NCBI GenBank assembly: GCA_036850595.1
Contig: CM072159.1
Span: 7,897,016-7,961,015 of the forward strand
Reading direction: 5' to 3'
Length of the DNA: 64,000 nucleotides
Source: Rhyacichthys aspro
Taxonomy: Eukaryota > Chordata > Actinopteri > Gobiiformes > Rhyacichthyidae
Part shown: positions 51,000 through 61,809 of the stretch, piece after piece
Layout: each line of letters opens with the position of its first letter
Numbering within the stretch: position 1 is the first letter of the stretch
Program-made: the position numbers and the translations under genes
Notes under the pieces: model-generated
Seen by the model: only the letters and a program-made list of their open reading frames with translations
Databases searched by the model: none
Told to the model about the DNA's origin: nothing

Positions 51000-51310
51000 T
51001 AACCCCGGCAGACTGTATGAGGCTGGCAGCAGACCAACTTGGCCCGGGCCAAGAGCTCTCCGACTCCTCCCCTTGCTCCTACCTCCTGCCTCCTTCCCTC
51101 CCACTGCCTTCCCCCTCTCGATGAGCCCATTGAGAAGCGCTGCCCCGTGCAATAATTAATCACAGGGCCCGGGTCATGAGTGTACAGCGTGAATAGACCA
51201 CCGCCACTGTCTAATGGCTGCGCTGAATAAAGTATGTTTATCTCATAGTGACCTAGAACAGGAGTTAAACAGGCGTTAGTAACGTGCGTTCCGTCAGACA
51301 AGGAACAGAC
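51000..51310. promoter_or_regulatory. candidate conserved non-coding element in intron 5
   Basis: A GC-richer, CpG-containing unique stretch with an AATAATTAATCA core near 51151 and a TGACCT half-site near 51250, set between AT-rich flanks. Confidence 0.25.
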
Positions 51311-54300
51311 TTCTCTTAAGGTGGAGGGGGCTGGAAGCGAGACCATGCGATCACTGCCAGTCCTAAGGGAGTTTTTCTTTACATTTTTCCACTGCTTTAC
51401 ATGAAGGCCCTGTTTATTTTCCAAGGCTTCTGTTATTTAGATGCTAATTAGCTTGATGATTCATCTCCCAATCCACTGTACGAGGACAGTTTCATTTCCT
51501 TAAAAAAAGTGGGACACTCATTTCCATACTGACGATGCGAACGCAGTTTCTGTCTTGACGCTAGTAGAGTCTGGTTCAAGCAGAATAATGAAAAATTGAA
51601 AGGCGAATCTTTCGGCTCCCCTTCCCAAGTGATAAAAATTTAATGGGACAGTATGCAAGCCTGGCATTCCTCTATGTACCAGGGATGATCGGTCGTGGCG
51701 ATGAAAGGATGGAGGAAAGAAGTGTGGATATAAAAAACACTTTTGATTTGTTTTTGGTGGGTGTTTAAAATGTAATTCAGTGGCTTCTGTCTGGAGAATG
51801 ATGGTGCCTGTCTAGAGAATGAACCCTCTTAACTGAGCTGGAACTTTTAAGTGAGTTGTTAAGCAATCATGGGAACTTTAATTACGGCAATGTGGGGGCA
51901 GAGTTTTAAAATTCTTAAAAAATCGTGATTGTTTTTAGAATGTGTTTTGAAAGCAGGAGTGTTTCAATTTTAAATACATTTCTCCAAATTATTCCCATGT
52001 AAGTTTTTAACAAATGGAAAAGTCTAAACCTTGTGTCATTATTATTCCCATCACTCTTTCATTGTAGCTCTGTAAAATCCTTTTTATTATATCTGAAGAA
52101 AAAAGGTATGAGTTTTTGAGTTTGTTTGTTTTTTATACGTTTCTACAACAGGCCCTTTTTGTGTGTCTTGGCCCAACATCCCTACCAAAGTTAGGTAGGT
52201 CAATGCACATGAGATATTTTGAATTGCCTATAACACATTTAAAATTTAATGTTTTTTGCTGGTGCAGAATCTGTTTTGGCACATCAGGTCAAGATTTCCA
52301 CGGCCCTAAAAATTTGTCTTGGCATTTAGATACTCAAAACAAAAGCATACTACTCAAAAGAGGATAAATGATAAAATGGCTAGTATGTAGTAGGTTTGAA
52401 TAACTAAAATTTAGTTGAAATACATACAGAGTAGATAAATATCATTACTTATACATGTATATGCAGTATTGTGGATCCAAAGCAAAAATATCAGATTGTG
52501 CAAATAATTCTTACAAATTTTCAAAAGAGTGGCTTTGAATATCAAGGCCCATTTCCAATATTTTCACCAAATAATGAGTCACAAACATGCAATAAGATCT
52601 TGCAGATTGTGTGCAGGTGCTCGCCTTTTCTTATTTCCTTTTCCTCTTCTTATTGTATATTTATGTAAATTTTGTTTCATCATTACTGCGTTCACATCAC
52701 ATATTAAAAATACAGCTTGAACTGCATTAATATTTGCATTATTTGCATGGTATTAACAATGTGCACATTTATGTAGTTGAAAAACACATGAAAAAAAATC
52801 ATTTTTTTAGTTTAGTAGCAGTATTTTTTTTTTTCATGTACAATGTATATAATGTATTATAAGTCATGTTACAATATTCAGCAACAATATCACATGTTGC
52901 TGTCTTGTAGCTTTAGAATACAAAGATGTGATTGTAGGAAGGTGAGAACCAACATTTTGGGTGAAATTAAGATTTGTACTTCAAATGATGGCTATTGATG
53001 AACTACTTTGATGACATGACCACAATAATAATCATACTTTTTTTTACTAATCAAAAAACAAAAGGCTGTCTCTGAATGTAGTAATATGTCAGTGCTAAAA
53101 AGGTGCATGTCAAAGGGTGCATATGACATGCTTCCCAAATTTCAAAATGTATTTTTGGAATATTATATTTTACAGAAAATACTATCAAAATAGAGGGATT
53201 GTTTTGCTTGAAAGTAAAATTGCTATGATGATTGTAAGCCCTTTGTACTTCTATCTGCATCTGTATGAAGTTGGGAAGCCTTTCAAATTGACCCAAGTCT
53301 CTAAAAAAAACTCTAAATTTGAAAAGTTGCATTTACCTTGAGTTACTATTATCCCCACAGCTCCTCCATTGTAGCCCCGTACCGTGGTAAATGCCGCTTT
53401 GTGACTTGAACAGTAAGTACAGTAATGCGATGCCTGAGGATTGTCTCGGGGAAAGTGTAAGCCGGTCTGTGCTGTCATGTGGCCAGACAGAGGCAGAGAA
53501 AACCAGGTCAGTGTAAACACGGCTAAGATCACTATACAACATTCATGAGGCTCGCCATGTTTAACGAGAACCCTGGGACTTGTATTCTTCCGAGCAGGGG
53601 GTTGGCTCGACGATACCAACGCTCGCTCCAAACCTCCTACTATTGTTTTGCTTTGTTTTTTGCCAACTACTGCCCTTTAGAGTGAATTAGTCTGATGCAT
53701 TTATGTGTTTTTTTACCGAATCTGTCGTGGTCCACATCTCCCACTGAGATCAGATGCTGAAATATTCATAAGATCCTTGTTTTCCTTTCTACCCTACAGA
53801 TACAAGAGTTTGCAAAAACAGTGGGAGCTTTGTGGTAACTTTTGGAGATTTTAGTTGTGAATCAGTGATAGTCGCTGGGAGTTTCAGATCATCAGTAGGG
53901 AGGGGAAGATGTGATCGTCTTTGGCCTCTGAGTTACAAGAAAGCGAGCGTGCCTTTTTTTTCCTCCTTCATCTCGAGCTAATCTACTCCCGAGAGCTTGG
54001 GTTGATGTTGGGATCCTTCGAGCTTTTAGCATCGATCGCTGGGATTTAGTCGAGGAAGTTAGGGAGAAGTTACTGACTGTGAGTTCACATAGGGATAGTT
54101 AGAATTTAAGGATGTTTACTAGATGTATGAATTATGCACAAAAGCATGACTACAGCCTTTGTTTACATTTCGAGCCTTTGCACTCTGGGGATGATGCTAA
54201 ATTACTCGTTAGAGATTGACAGCTTTGTTGAGGATTTTGGGGGATCCTTTGTGCTCCTGACTGAACTGAATGAAAGCTGAGACATGGGAGCTTGTGTCAC

Positions 54301-55593
54301 AGCAGGGACCCCACTCAAGAGACCTCTGTTTGGGGGTTGAAATTTGGTTGAGAGAATAAATTATGCAATGACAACGAGGGATGGCAAACAAAGGTGTTTC
54401 TTGAAGTTAGTAACTCCTAGTAACTTGCAGAAACTTACTTCTTTGGCGTTCTATCACACCTAAGGATTACCTCAGTGACTAAATTACAAGACAGTAGTTG
54501 GACTAAATAAGGAACTCCATTCAATTGGCAAGTCACGAGCAAGTGTATGCTTCCAAAAAATAAAAAATAGTAATCTTGTTTTATTAATCAGTACATTGTT
54601 TTATACACCCACAATCACTCTTTTAATCACTAAGTGTCACTATTTTATTTACCAATTTTATTTGCTGAATATCAGGAGCTGGCCTTCTGTGACAGACTAA
54701 TGTCTTGCATGCTATTAAGATTGGTACTACTAAACATGCTGATGGTATTTTAGTACAGGTGTTACATATACATAGCTCATGTTAAATGTTTTACAGCTAT
54801 TTCAGACCATTCAAACCTCTGACATTTAAACAATGGTGTAATATAAATTTGAGTACGCCATCTGATGATACATTGACTATAAATGCACATTTTTCTCAGA
54901 AGGACACAGACTGTACTGAATCATTTTAGTTTCCACCATGAAGAGGACCTTTAAACAGACACCTTTTATGGAATATGACAAATGAGATGCATTATAGTAC
55001 GGGCTACAGTGTAAAAGCTTGAAGATCCCTCTTCATAGCACATTGTACCTTTTAAGCGCTTTTCAGTCTTGAGTAGATCTAAGGCATTGAAATCAATAAG
55101 AGACGGGGCATTTTTATTCATTCAGTTCCCACCAGTTTTTTCTAAAGGAACTCTTAAGTGTTTGAGCTAAATTGACTGAAATGTACAGTGCCAAGAAATG
55201 TAACACCATTGAAATCACTACAAAATGGACAATATATTTGTATTATTTTGTGTGTTTGTCACACTCCAAGATGGCAGTACAAGCAACCATTTTGAAGCAT
55301 CTTGTAAGACGTGTCAACAAAGTTTTCCTTGAAATTAGAGCAATGAAGTTTCATATGGAATCACAAAAGCACATAGTATATCCTGGTTTGAATTTACATT
55401 GGACATTGGATGTCATGTGCCCTGGATGTTTTTGCAAGAATGTATCCTCAAAATAAAATGAGTGTGCTTCTCCATCAGAGTTTGTCCTCTCTTAGCAGTT
55501 GTGGGAACAGGAAGTGTTGGAACTAAAATGGCTGTTTCCACTGGTTTCTTTAGTTTTTTCCATGATAAACTACCGCAAAGTGTTTAAATGGAG

Positions 55594-55622
55594 TTATTAT
55601 TATTTTTATCATTATTATTATT
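55594..55622. repeat. imperfect (ATT)n microsatellite
   Basis: Two short ATT arrays separated by a T-run and a single C, in intron 5. Confidence 0.8.
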
Positions 55623-56231
55623 GAAAACAGAATTCTGACTGTTTTTCACAATGAACCTTTAAAACCTCTTAAATTGTTTTTACAAAGTGTGCAGCAACTC
55701 TGAAGTAAATAGGCTTTTATTGAGCATTGCAACTTACTTAGCTCCCTCACACATCGATCATGATGAGATTTACTGTGAAATAAAAATGCCCTTTTTACTA
55801 CTTGCTGCGCGGGTTTCTAAAGCCCCATTTGTGCTGCTAAGAGCCTGTTCAGTGCTGAGTGTCAGGAAGGGGCCTCTTGAGCTCCACTGCTGTCCAAAAG
55901 GCTGATTTGTGCTTGAGCTAAAAGGTCCCCAATGTATGACTCCGTGAGGTGAAAGTCATTTTTAACTCGCTGCTCTCTGCAGGTATTTCCTCCACAAGCC
56001 GGGACAGAATCACTGTTTGTTTTGTCTTCCTACTTTGGTCTCTTCTGAGGATATTACTCACCAGATTGCGGTTTTATTATGTGTGTTTCTGCACTGTGAT
56101 TGGTTGCTCAGCCCGACACTGGGCCCCGAGCCAGAAGACAACCAAAACACACAGTCAGACTCAAACAATAATATGACACCTTTTCCTTTCATGCATACCT
56201 GACTCTGACTGTCTGCCTCTTTCCCCCACAG

Positions 56232-56361
56232 CCCAACGATCCGGTGACAAATATCTGTCAGGCCGCCGACAAGCAGCTCTTCACTTTGGTGGAGTGGGCC
56301 AAGAGGATCCCCCACTTCTCTGAGCTGCCGCTGGACGACCAGGTCATCCTCCTACGAGCAG
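56232..56361 (+). CDS. rxra: rxra exon 6: LBD helices 2-4 (nuclear-receptor signature)
   Basis: This 130-nt exon follows acceptor tttcccccacag and precedes donor gtttgt. It enters in phase 0 and ends with the first base of a Gly codon. It encodes 43 residues starting PNDPVTNICQAADKQLFTLV and continuing EWAKRIPHFSELPLDDQVIL then LRA. The segment FTLVEWAKRIPHFSELPLDDQ is the classic nuclear-receptor LBD signature spanning helix 3 and the helix 3-4 loop, which forms part of the coactivator groove and the ligand pocket. No residue differs from what I recall as the vertebrate RXR alpha consensus here. Placement and phase match the mammalian exon. Confidence 0.97.
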
Positions 56362-57407
56362 GTTTGTATGCAGATATAAATGCCATAATAAGCCAAATAT
56401 GTCTGTAGAGTCAGAAACTTTCAACGTCTTTAGAAAACATTCACCCTTGTAAGTTACTGTAGTATTTTTATATTTACACAAATTTACACTTTTCTCATTT
56501 TGCTTAAGCTTCTGATCAAGAATTTTTTTTTTTACTATTTAATGTTTCTTGATTGTTTACATAATCCCAATACTTGTTGATTGATTAAGGAACTTTTTTA
56601 ACATAAGAAAGACGCTATTATTCTATAAAGTGTTCTAATTTCAATATTTTATTGATTCAGTTTTATTCTGTGTAATTTGAATTAGACATTTTAATTGAAA
56701 TAAAAAGTCCAGTTTTCAGATGTGTTTTTGTTTGCCATTTATAAATATACTCCTTAATTATAATTATGAAAAAAAAATGGAAAAAAGTGTTTCTGTAATT
56801 CATAAGAATAAGCATCAATATCAATATCCAATTTAGCATTTTTGCAACATTACAATAGCCTGGCCAGCCTCCTAAATCTTTTTGTATTCCATACAATGAA
56901 TAAGTGTGGGCCTTGTTGACTTTAATTTTACAAGACACAGAACAAATGGACACATATTGAATTATTGCACCTGGACAGACTTTTAACCAATCAGAATTCA
57001 GGAGACAGTATCAACTTTCGCAAGGACGATGCTATTTGAAAAAAACATACAACCGATCAGACAGATCATTACAATAATAATGTTTTAAGGCCTCCATTTC
57101 ACTAGTTATAATTAGTCAGTTATATTGAAACCAATGGAATTTGTGGTCAGTTTGTGAGGTTCCCATTTCACTTCATTCCAAGAAAATAAAATTGTCCCAA
57201 CGTATGTTATAGAATTCAGTCTTTCAATTCATCAAATAAAAATAACAGTATGCCATAGGCTACTAAATAATATATGCTGGCTGACAAAACACGAGTTATG
57301 AGATTCAAGTGACAGTCAAAACAAAGTGGCAGTAGATGCATCTAATCTACAGTTTTCACACAGCCACTTTTAGATGCTATAAAGGCCTGCTCTTGTAAAT
57401 TGACAAA

Positions 57408-57451
57408 CCAAGGTCATATTATAACACCAAAAGTCAAATGCACCAAGGTCA
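57408..57451 (+). promoter_or_regulatory. two CCAAGGTCA extended half-sites
   Basis: CCAAGGTCA occurs at 57408-57416 and 57443-57451 in the same orientation. This is the extended monomer site bound by NR5A (SF-1/LRH-1) and ERR receptors. A related accaaaagtcaaat lies between them, so local duplication is likely. The sites are 350 bases upstream of the TATA-like box in intron 6. Confidence 0.35.
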
Positions 57452-57559
57452 AATTTAGCACTTTCTGTTTTTGCGTCCTGCGAAAACAGACAGCTAACGG
57501 CTAGCTGCTAACGCCTCCTAAAAGCAGCTGTTTAAAACCGAGAGTGAATCAGGCATCAC

Positions 57560-58100
57560 TTCGCTGACATCCCAAGCAGCAAGGTCTTTTGGGTTTCTCT
57601 CAACACATTGCCCTTGTTGCCTGCCTGTCGCTCCATATTACTCCACGCCGTTTGGATTTCACCTCCAGGAAGAAAACCGCTATTACACACCCAACCCTTA
57701 GCTTTAGCCGTCATTCCTTATCCCCGGCACGTACTACGACGGAGAGACTGGAGAGAGACATTATTCTGTAGCGCTTCTCCCTTCTCTACGCTCTCAGGTT
57801 TTCTATAAATAACCGCTTTAGTTCTGCTGTATCACAGATAAAAGCTTCCACAGCTTCGCTCCGACTCAGCTCTGGGGAGAAGAGGCGGGTGTTGCCAGGC
57901 AGAACAGTTAAAGGAGCCCTGTCACTCAAAAAAACGGCGCCGTCTTGTGTCTCCGGTGATCCCGGTGTCACGGCCCCGCTTTGGCACGTCAAGTCTGTTG
58001 TCTTTATCGTGGTGGCAGGCGCGGTTCATCCCTTTTTACACGCTTGTCTCTTTAGAAAGGACGATCCGAGTCTCAGTAATAACCTGATGCCACTTTTGCC
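57560..58100 (+). promoter_or_regulatory. CpG-dense block upstream of exon 7 (candidate internal promoter or enhancer)
   Basis: By eye there are roughly twenty CpGs between 57860 and 58100, far above the surrounding intron. TATAAATA at 57804-57811 stands upstream of the densest part. The block ends about 130 bases before exon 7. It could be a CpG island with promoter activity, a conserved enhancer, or only a GC-rich insertion. Confidence 0.35.
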
Positions 58101-58236
58101 GCGCGGCTTAATTGATTCATTGGTATTCCTTCTTTGTTGTCACTTTGATTTTGTTTCAGTGCTATGTGAACTTTTGTACCGCTTTAGATCATTTTTTTTC
58201 GTACCTTTCCTGACAGTGTCTCTCTATCCGTTACAG

Positions 58237-58369
58237 GTTGGAACGAACTGCTCATTGCGTCGTTCTCGCACCGTTCGATAGCGGTGAAAGATGGGATCCT
58301 GCTGGCGACGGGGCTGCACGTGCACCGCAACAGTGCCCACAGTGCTGGAGTGGGAGCCATCTTTGACAG
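58237..58369 (+). CDS. rxra: rxra exon 7: LBD helix 5, beta-turn, helix 6
   Basis: This 133-nt exon lies between acceptor tatccgttacag and donor gttaca. It completes the Gly codon from exon 6 and ends with two bases of an Arg codon. It encodes WNELLIASFSHRSIAVKDGI, then LLATGLHVHRNSAHSAGVGA, then IFD. The Arg in SFSHRS corresponds to the human residue that salt-bridges the retinoid carboxylate, so ligand binding is predicted to be intact. KDGILLATGLHVHR is the beta-turn region lining the pocket. The donor gttaca is weaker than the consensus gtaagt. A CpG-dense stretch of intron 6 ends about 130 bases upstream. Confidence 0.97.
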
Positions 58370-58495
58370 GTTACAACAACACACTGTTCAACCAATTCCC
58401 ATTCAACTAAATTGACATGTAACTTTTTTTGATAAAATTACCCAATATCATTCCCCTCTCTCTCACCCTGTTTCCTTTCTGCTTAGTATCCTGGC

Positions 58496-58513
58496 AAAAA
58501 AAAAAAAAAAAAA
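58496..58513. repeat. A18 homopolymer
   Basis: A run of 18 A about 130 bases downstream of exon 7. Confidence 0.9.
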
Positions 58514-58860
58514 TGTAATGTATACTACACCCAATACATAACATAGAGGCGGGAGAAATATATGGTATCTATAATCCATTTTTAGGGTTATCTCATTTTG
58601 CAAAAGTTATTCATCCACCATCTTTCCACTCTTTCTGTTTTTAGCTGTGCCGTTTACAGCTTTCTTCTTTGCATAAAATAATGCCTTTGTCAATGACAAA
58701 ACTTGTCCATGTCACATATTAGTTTCCAAGAACTTCATGTCCTTGTCCCCATTTTCCTTAGTATCACATAATGCTTCACTTTCCCAGTTTGCCATATCAT
58801 TATCATGTTCTTTATATGAGACAAAAAACTTGAAAATGAATGCAAAAGCACAGAGAGTAC

Positions 58861-58903
58861 CCTGCCTCAGGCCCAAAGATGTGGGATAGGCCCTAGTCAC
58901 TGG
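58861..58903 (+). repeat. short fragment of the same repeat as 49133-49416
   Basis: The segment gcctcaggcccaaagatgtg followed by ggataggccctagtcac aligns with the 3' part of the copy at 49133-49416 (gcccaaagctgctgggatag then gctccagtcac). Confidence 0.55.
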
Positions 58904-60883
58904 AAAAAATGCTTGAATAATTTCAAAAGTATATTACATATTACTGAGAGACTAACCTTGTTGTGCAGTTTGGATCAAGTACTAGAATAGTAATTAGCAG
59001 TGTATCAATAGCCTCTGAGTGGTGAGGTACATACTGTGGTGTGTGCAGGAGCATCTCAACATGCTTTTTCATGTGAATAAATCTTATCTTGTTAAAAAGT
59101 GTAGGTGCATTGCTGTTAACAAGAGTAAAGAATTAAATAAATCCTTGCAGGTACTGTTGCATGACGCTGGACTTGCTTTTCTTTCCAACTTTATTAAAAT
59201 GTTGAAAGTTGCCTCACATTCGTACCTTTGCTCACTAATTAATGTCACAGGTTTGGCAACATGGAGAGAGCAAAGGCAATATTATTCCCTAAAAATAAAA
59301 AATAAAAAAAGTAAATCTGTATTCTGAGCAGTTATGAGATAGTGATGTTAAATAATTGACATTTTAATTAGCTAATTAGCCATGGCATTGAGCAAGTTTT
59401 TCTTCAGATAAAAAGCATAAAATACACCTGTTTTAAAAAAAATTGTCCAAGAATATGAACACGTGAATAACTAGTTGGACAAAAACATTAGTTAGAACCT
59501 TATAATTCTGTAAAAACAGCGGCTGCTAATAAAAATAGCTCACTTTTTTTTGTAATGTGACTGTGGGCACGTCATATCCTTTTGACACTTTAAATGGCTC
59601 TAAGAGTATAAACCATTTAAACCGTTTGTATTGCATATTAAAATGTATATATATAGAAGAAGTAAATAAATCTATTGTGAGTCTGAAGCAGTGTGCAGAG
59701 AATCTACCAAATCTTCCTGCGAGGTGTTTGACTGAAGTTAACAAATGTAACTCAAGTCAAGTTTGGAATACTATCCTCTCTTACACTATGTCACTCTGTG
59801 TTCGAGCTCTATTTTGGTTTTCCTCTTCGTCTCCAGTCTCCGTCACCACCAGCCGCTATAAAAATGACATCTTGGCAGGCATTAAGATACAGACTGTTGA
59901 TAATGTTCCTTTATCTGCTCCTGTCTCGGCACCGTTCAAACCAACAGACTGATTAACTTCACCTCCTTTCTTTTTTTTCCCCGTCCTTTTTGTTTTTTTC
60001 ATATTGTAGCCACATTGTCCCTTGCAGCAAATTGAATTAGAATGAGCCCAGATCTGCGATTGACTCTACTATCCCAGAGTTGGCGCATGTGGGGGTTGGG
60101 TGGAGGTGGTTGGTGTGACCGAGTCAACGAGGGGTGAGGAGTTCGGGTGACTCCCATGTAATGTGATGTCACAGGCAGACAGTGGCAGGGCCTGGGTTGG
60201 GTTACAGCTTGTGTTTACGCTGCGGCTTTCCCTTTATACAAGCCAAGGACTAAATATAATGACTCTGCAGGCTTGTAAACTTTTCCACTCATCTGACTGT
60301 GTGTGCCGACGTGGGCTCAGAGTATGTTTGTGTGGAGTTGTTTTGTTAAATAAATGGAAGCGGGACGGCGGTTGGAGCTTATTAAATGCCTGAGTCTGGA
60401 TTCGGATCATTAAAATGTGGAGTTTGTCACCAGTAAAAACGTGCCAGTGGTTTCCTCTGAACTTCGCCTGGCATTCATTTAGCTGCATTTAAGACAAAGA
60501 ACATGGGCCTGTTTGTGTTAGATTTTTTGATTTGATCATTGTAAATAGCAACAAAGGGGGGAGTTTGGGTAGAGGTGGGTTGTAAGTACTTGCAAAAGAA
60601 GTAAGAGCGTGGCTCAAGTAACTTGTGAATGGACAAAACCAAATCTGCATATCTATCCAGCTTAAGTGAAAGGATTCAGATACATTCAGTTGTAGGGCTT
60701 CTGAAGCAAAACAATGCTGTTAAAAAAGGCCCGTGTGGAAAACTTCTGAATTGATATTTATTTATGTGCTCAGGAGAAAGGTTTTGAGATAGCTTATAAC
60801 ATTTGCCATATCCATCCACCATGGTCTAGACAATAAAGGCATTTTTTTTACAGACTTCGGCATGTTCATACTTGTCGTGTTAG

Positions 60884-61235
60884 GTGCGATTAAAACAAAC
60901 TCTGTGGTGGCCCTGTTGGTGCGGTTCACTTGGATAAGTGTGAATTCTGCCGTATGAACCGCAGTGTACAGTACAGTTCCATTCAAATTTGAACCCCAGG
61001 CGGAGCGCAGAAGTCTAAATGAGCCCATACAGGAAGAGAATCAGAAATTGCCGACAAAACATCCCACACCTTTTAGCTTTGCTGAAAATGGAAAAAAACA
61101 ACCAAAAAAACATTGTCCATGAACAAAATAAAACGAGCAGAAGGCAAACGTAGAGCCCTGGGGTAGGTGCATTTGGGCCAACAGCACCATCTAGTTTGTT
61201 TCTTGAGTAAGGAGCAACTTGTTTTTTGTTGTTTG
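60884..61235 (+). repeat. dispersed repeat family, copy B
   Basis: Second copy of the repeat at 32521-32850, same orientation. Between the two conserved halves it carries an A-rich insertion-like part (about 61085-61135) that copy A lacks. Confidence 0.7.
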
Positions 61236-61717
61236 ATCCAAACGTCCCCCAGTCTTATATTTTTTCTTCAGTGTGTCTTCAAAATAAGACAGCCACAAAG
61301 ACACAAACAGGTTAAATGCGACATCTTTCATTCTTAATTGGTTAAGAATTAAAATACCCTAAGTCCCTTTGTAATATTTTGCATTTTCCACTGCCACCAC
61401 AATGTCTACCTCCCCAATATGGAGGCTGCATTGATAGACATATGTTAAACTGTCCACACTGAATTAAAAAAGTTAACAAAGTAACTTATTATGCTAGCCC
61501 ACCTTTATAAATCTAGAAAGTCGAGGTCTGCATGTAGTTATCAGAACTAATATATTCACTTTTATAAATTCTTTACTTTCCCCATAAGACACAGAGAGAA
61601 CTAAGGATCTGCAAACTCTATTGTTGTGAAAGTAGCCATGAAGAATAAAACCAAACCAATCTCACCTACTGTTAGTAAACTATCTGTCTCGTTTTGTTTG
61701 TGCCTGTTTCCCTTCAG

Positions 61718-61809
61718 AGTTCTCACAGAGCTGGTGTCGAAGATGAGGGACATGCAGATGGATAAGACAGAACTGGGGTGCCTCCGAGCCATCGTTCTCT
61801 TCAACCCAG
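61718..61809 (+). CDS. rxra: rxra exon 8: LBD helices 7-8
   Basis: This 92-nt exon follows acceptor gtttcccttcag and precedes donor gtaact. Its first base completes an Arg codon and its last base starts the next codon, expected to be Asp. It encodes 30 residues: [20 protein letters not shown] and [10 protein letters not shown], matching the helix 7 and helix 8 region of RXR, part of the dimer side of the domain. In mammals the next exon begins with the DSKGLSNP block; I did not find that block in the remaining 2.2 kb. The frame stays open past the donor for 107 more codons, up to a stop ending at 62132, which is unusual for intron sequence. Confidence 0.96.

Larger units (their letters stand above)
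47499..56231 (+). other. rxra: rxra intron 5 (8.7 kb)
   Basis: This intron contains a degenerate teleost interspersed repeat at 49133-49416 and an A/T trinucleotide-rich tract at 55594-55622. A stretch at about 51000-51310 has higher GC content and several CpGs, with a homeodomain-type core (aataattaatca) near 51151, and may be conserved non-coding DNA. Nothing coding is recognisable. Confidence 0.9.
56362..58236 (+). other. rxra: rxra intron 6 (1.9 kb)
   Basis: The 5' two thirds is AT-rich. The 3' third, from about 57500 to 58110, is CpG-dense and ends close to exon 7. Two CCAAGGTCA motifs lie at 57408-57416 and 57443-57451, and a TATAAATA box at 57804-57811. The 130-codon open frame crossing into exon 7 (57889-58281) is out of the receptor frame and is considered a by-product of the GC-rich composition. 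Confidence 0.88.
58370..61717 (+). other. rxra: rxra intron 7 (3.3 kb)
   Basis: This intron holds an A18 run at 58496-58513, a short fragment of the repeat also found at 49133 (58861-58903), and the second copy of a dispersed repeat at 60884-61235. No additional exon is seen. Confidence 0.9.
12141..61809 (+). other. rxra: rxra gene, internal part (exons 2-8 by mammalian numbering)
   Basis: Retinoid X receptor alpha is a nuclear 9-cis-retinoic-acid receptor that binds DNA as a homodimer or as partner of RAR, PPAR, LXR, VDR and TR. Seven exons on the + strand join into one open frame of 1095 nt. All introns are GT-AG, with junction phases 1 (upstream), 0, 1, 1, 0, 1, 2, 1. The predicted protein runs from the A/B domain through the two zinc fingers and hinge to ligand-binding-domain helix 8. 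The hinge motifs NEVEST, NEDMPVEKILEAE and KTETYIETN fit RXR alpha rather than beta or gamma. The first exon (start codon) and the last exons (helices 9-12, AF-2, stop) are outside the window. Teleosts usually keep two rxra copies; the A/B domain recalls rxrab, an assignment made from memory that needs a phylogeny. Confidence 0.95.

Noticed and set aside
50999..51424. 141-codon minus-strand open frame in intron 5
   Set aside because: It is located in a GC-richer stretch where stops are rarer; the translation is low-complexity Gly/Arg without a domain.
57889..58281. 130-codon open frame crossing the intron 6/exon 7 boundary
   Set aside because: It is out of the receptor frame in exon 7 and shows no known domain; GC-rich composition explains its length.
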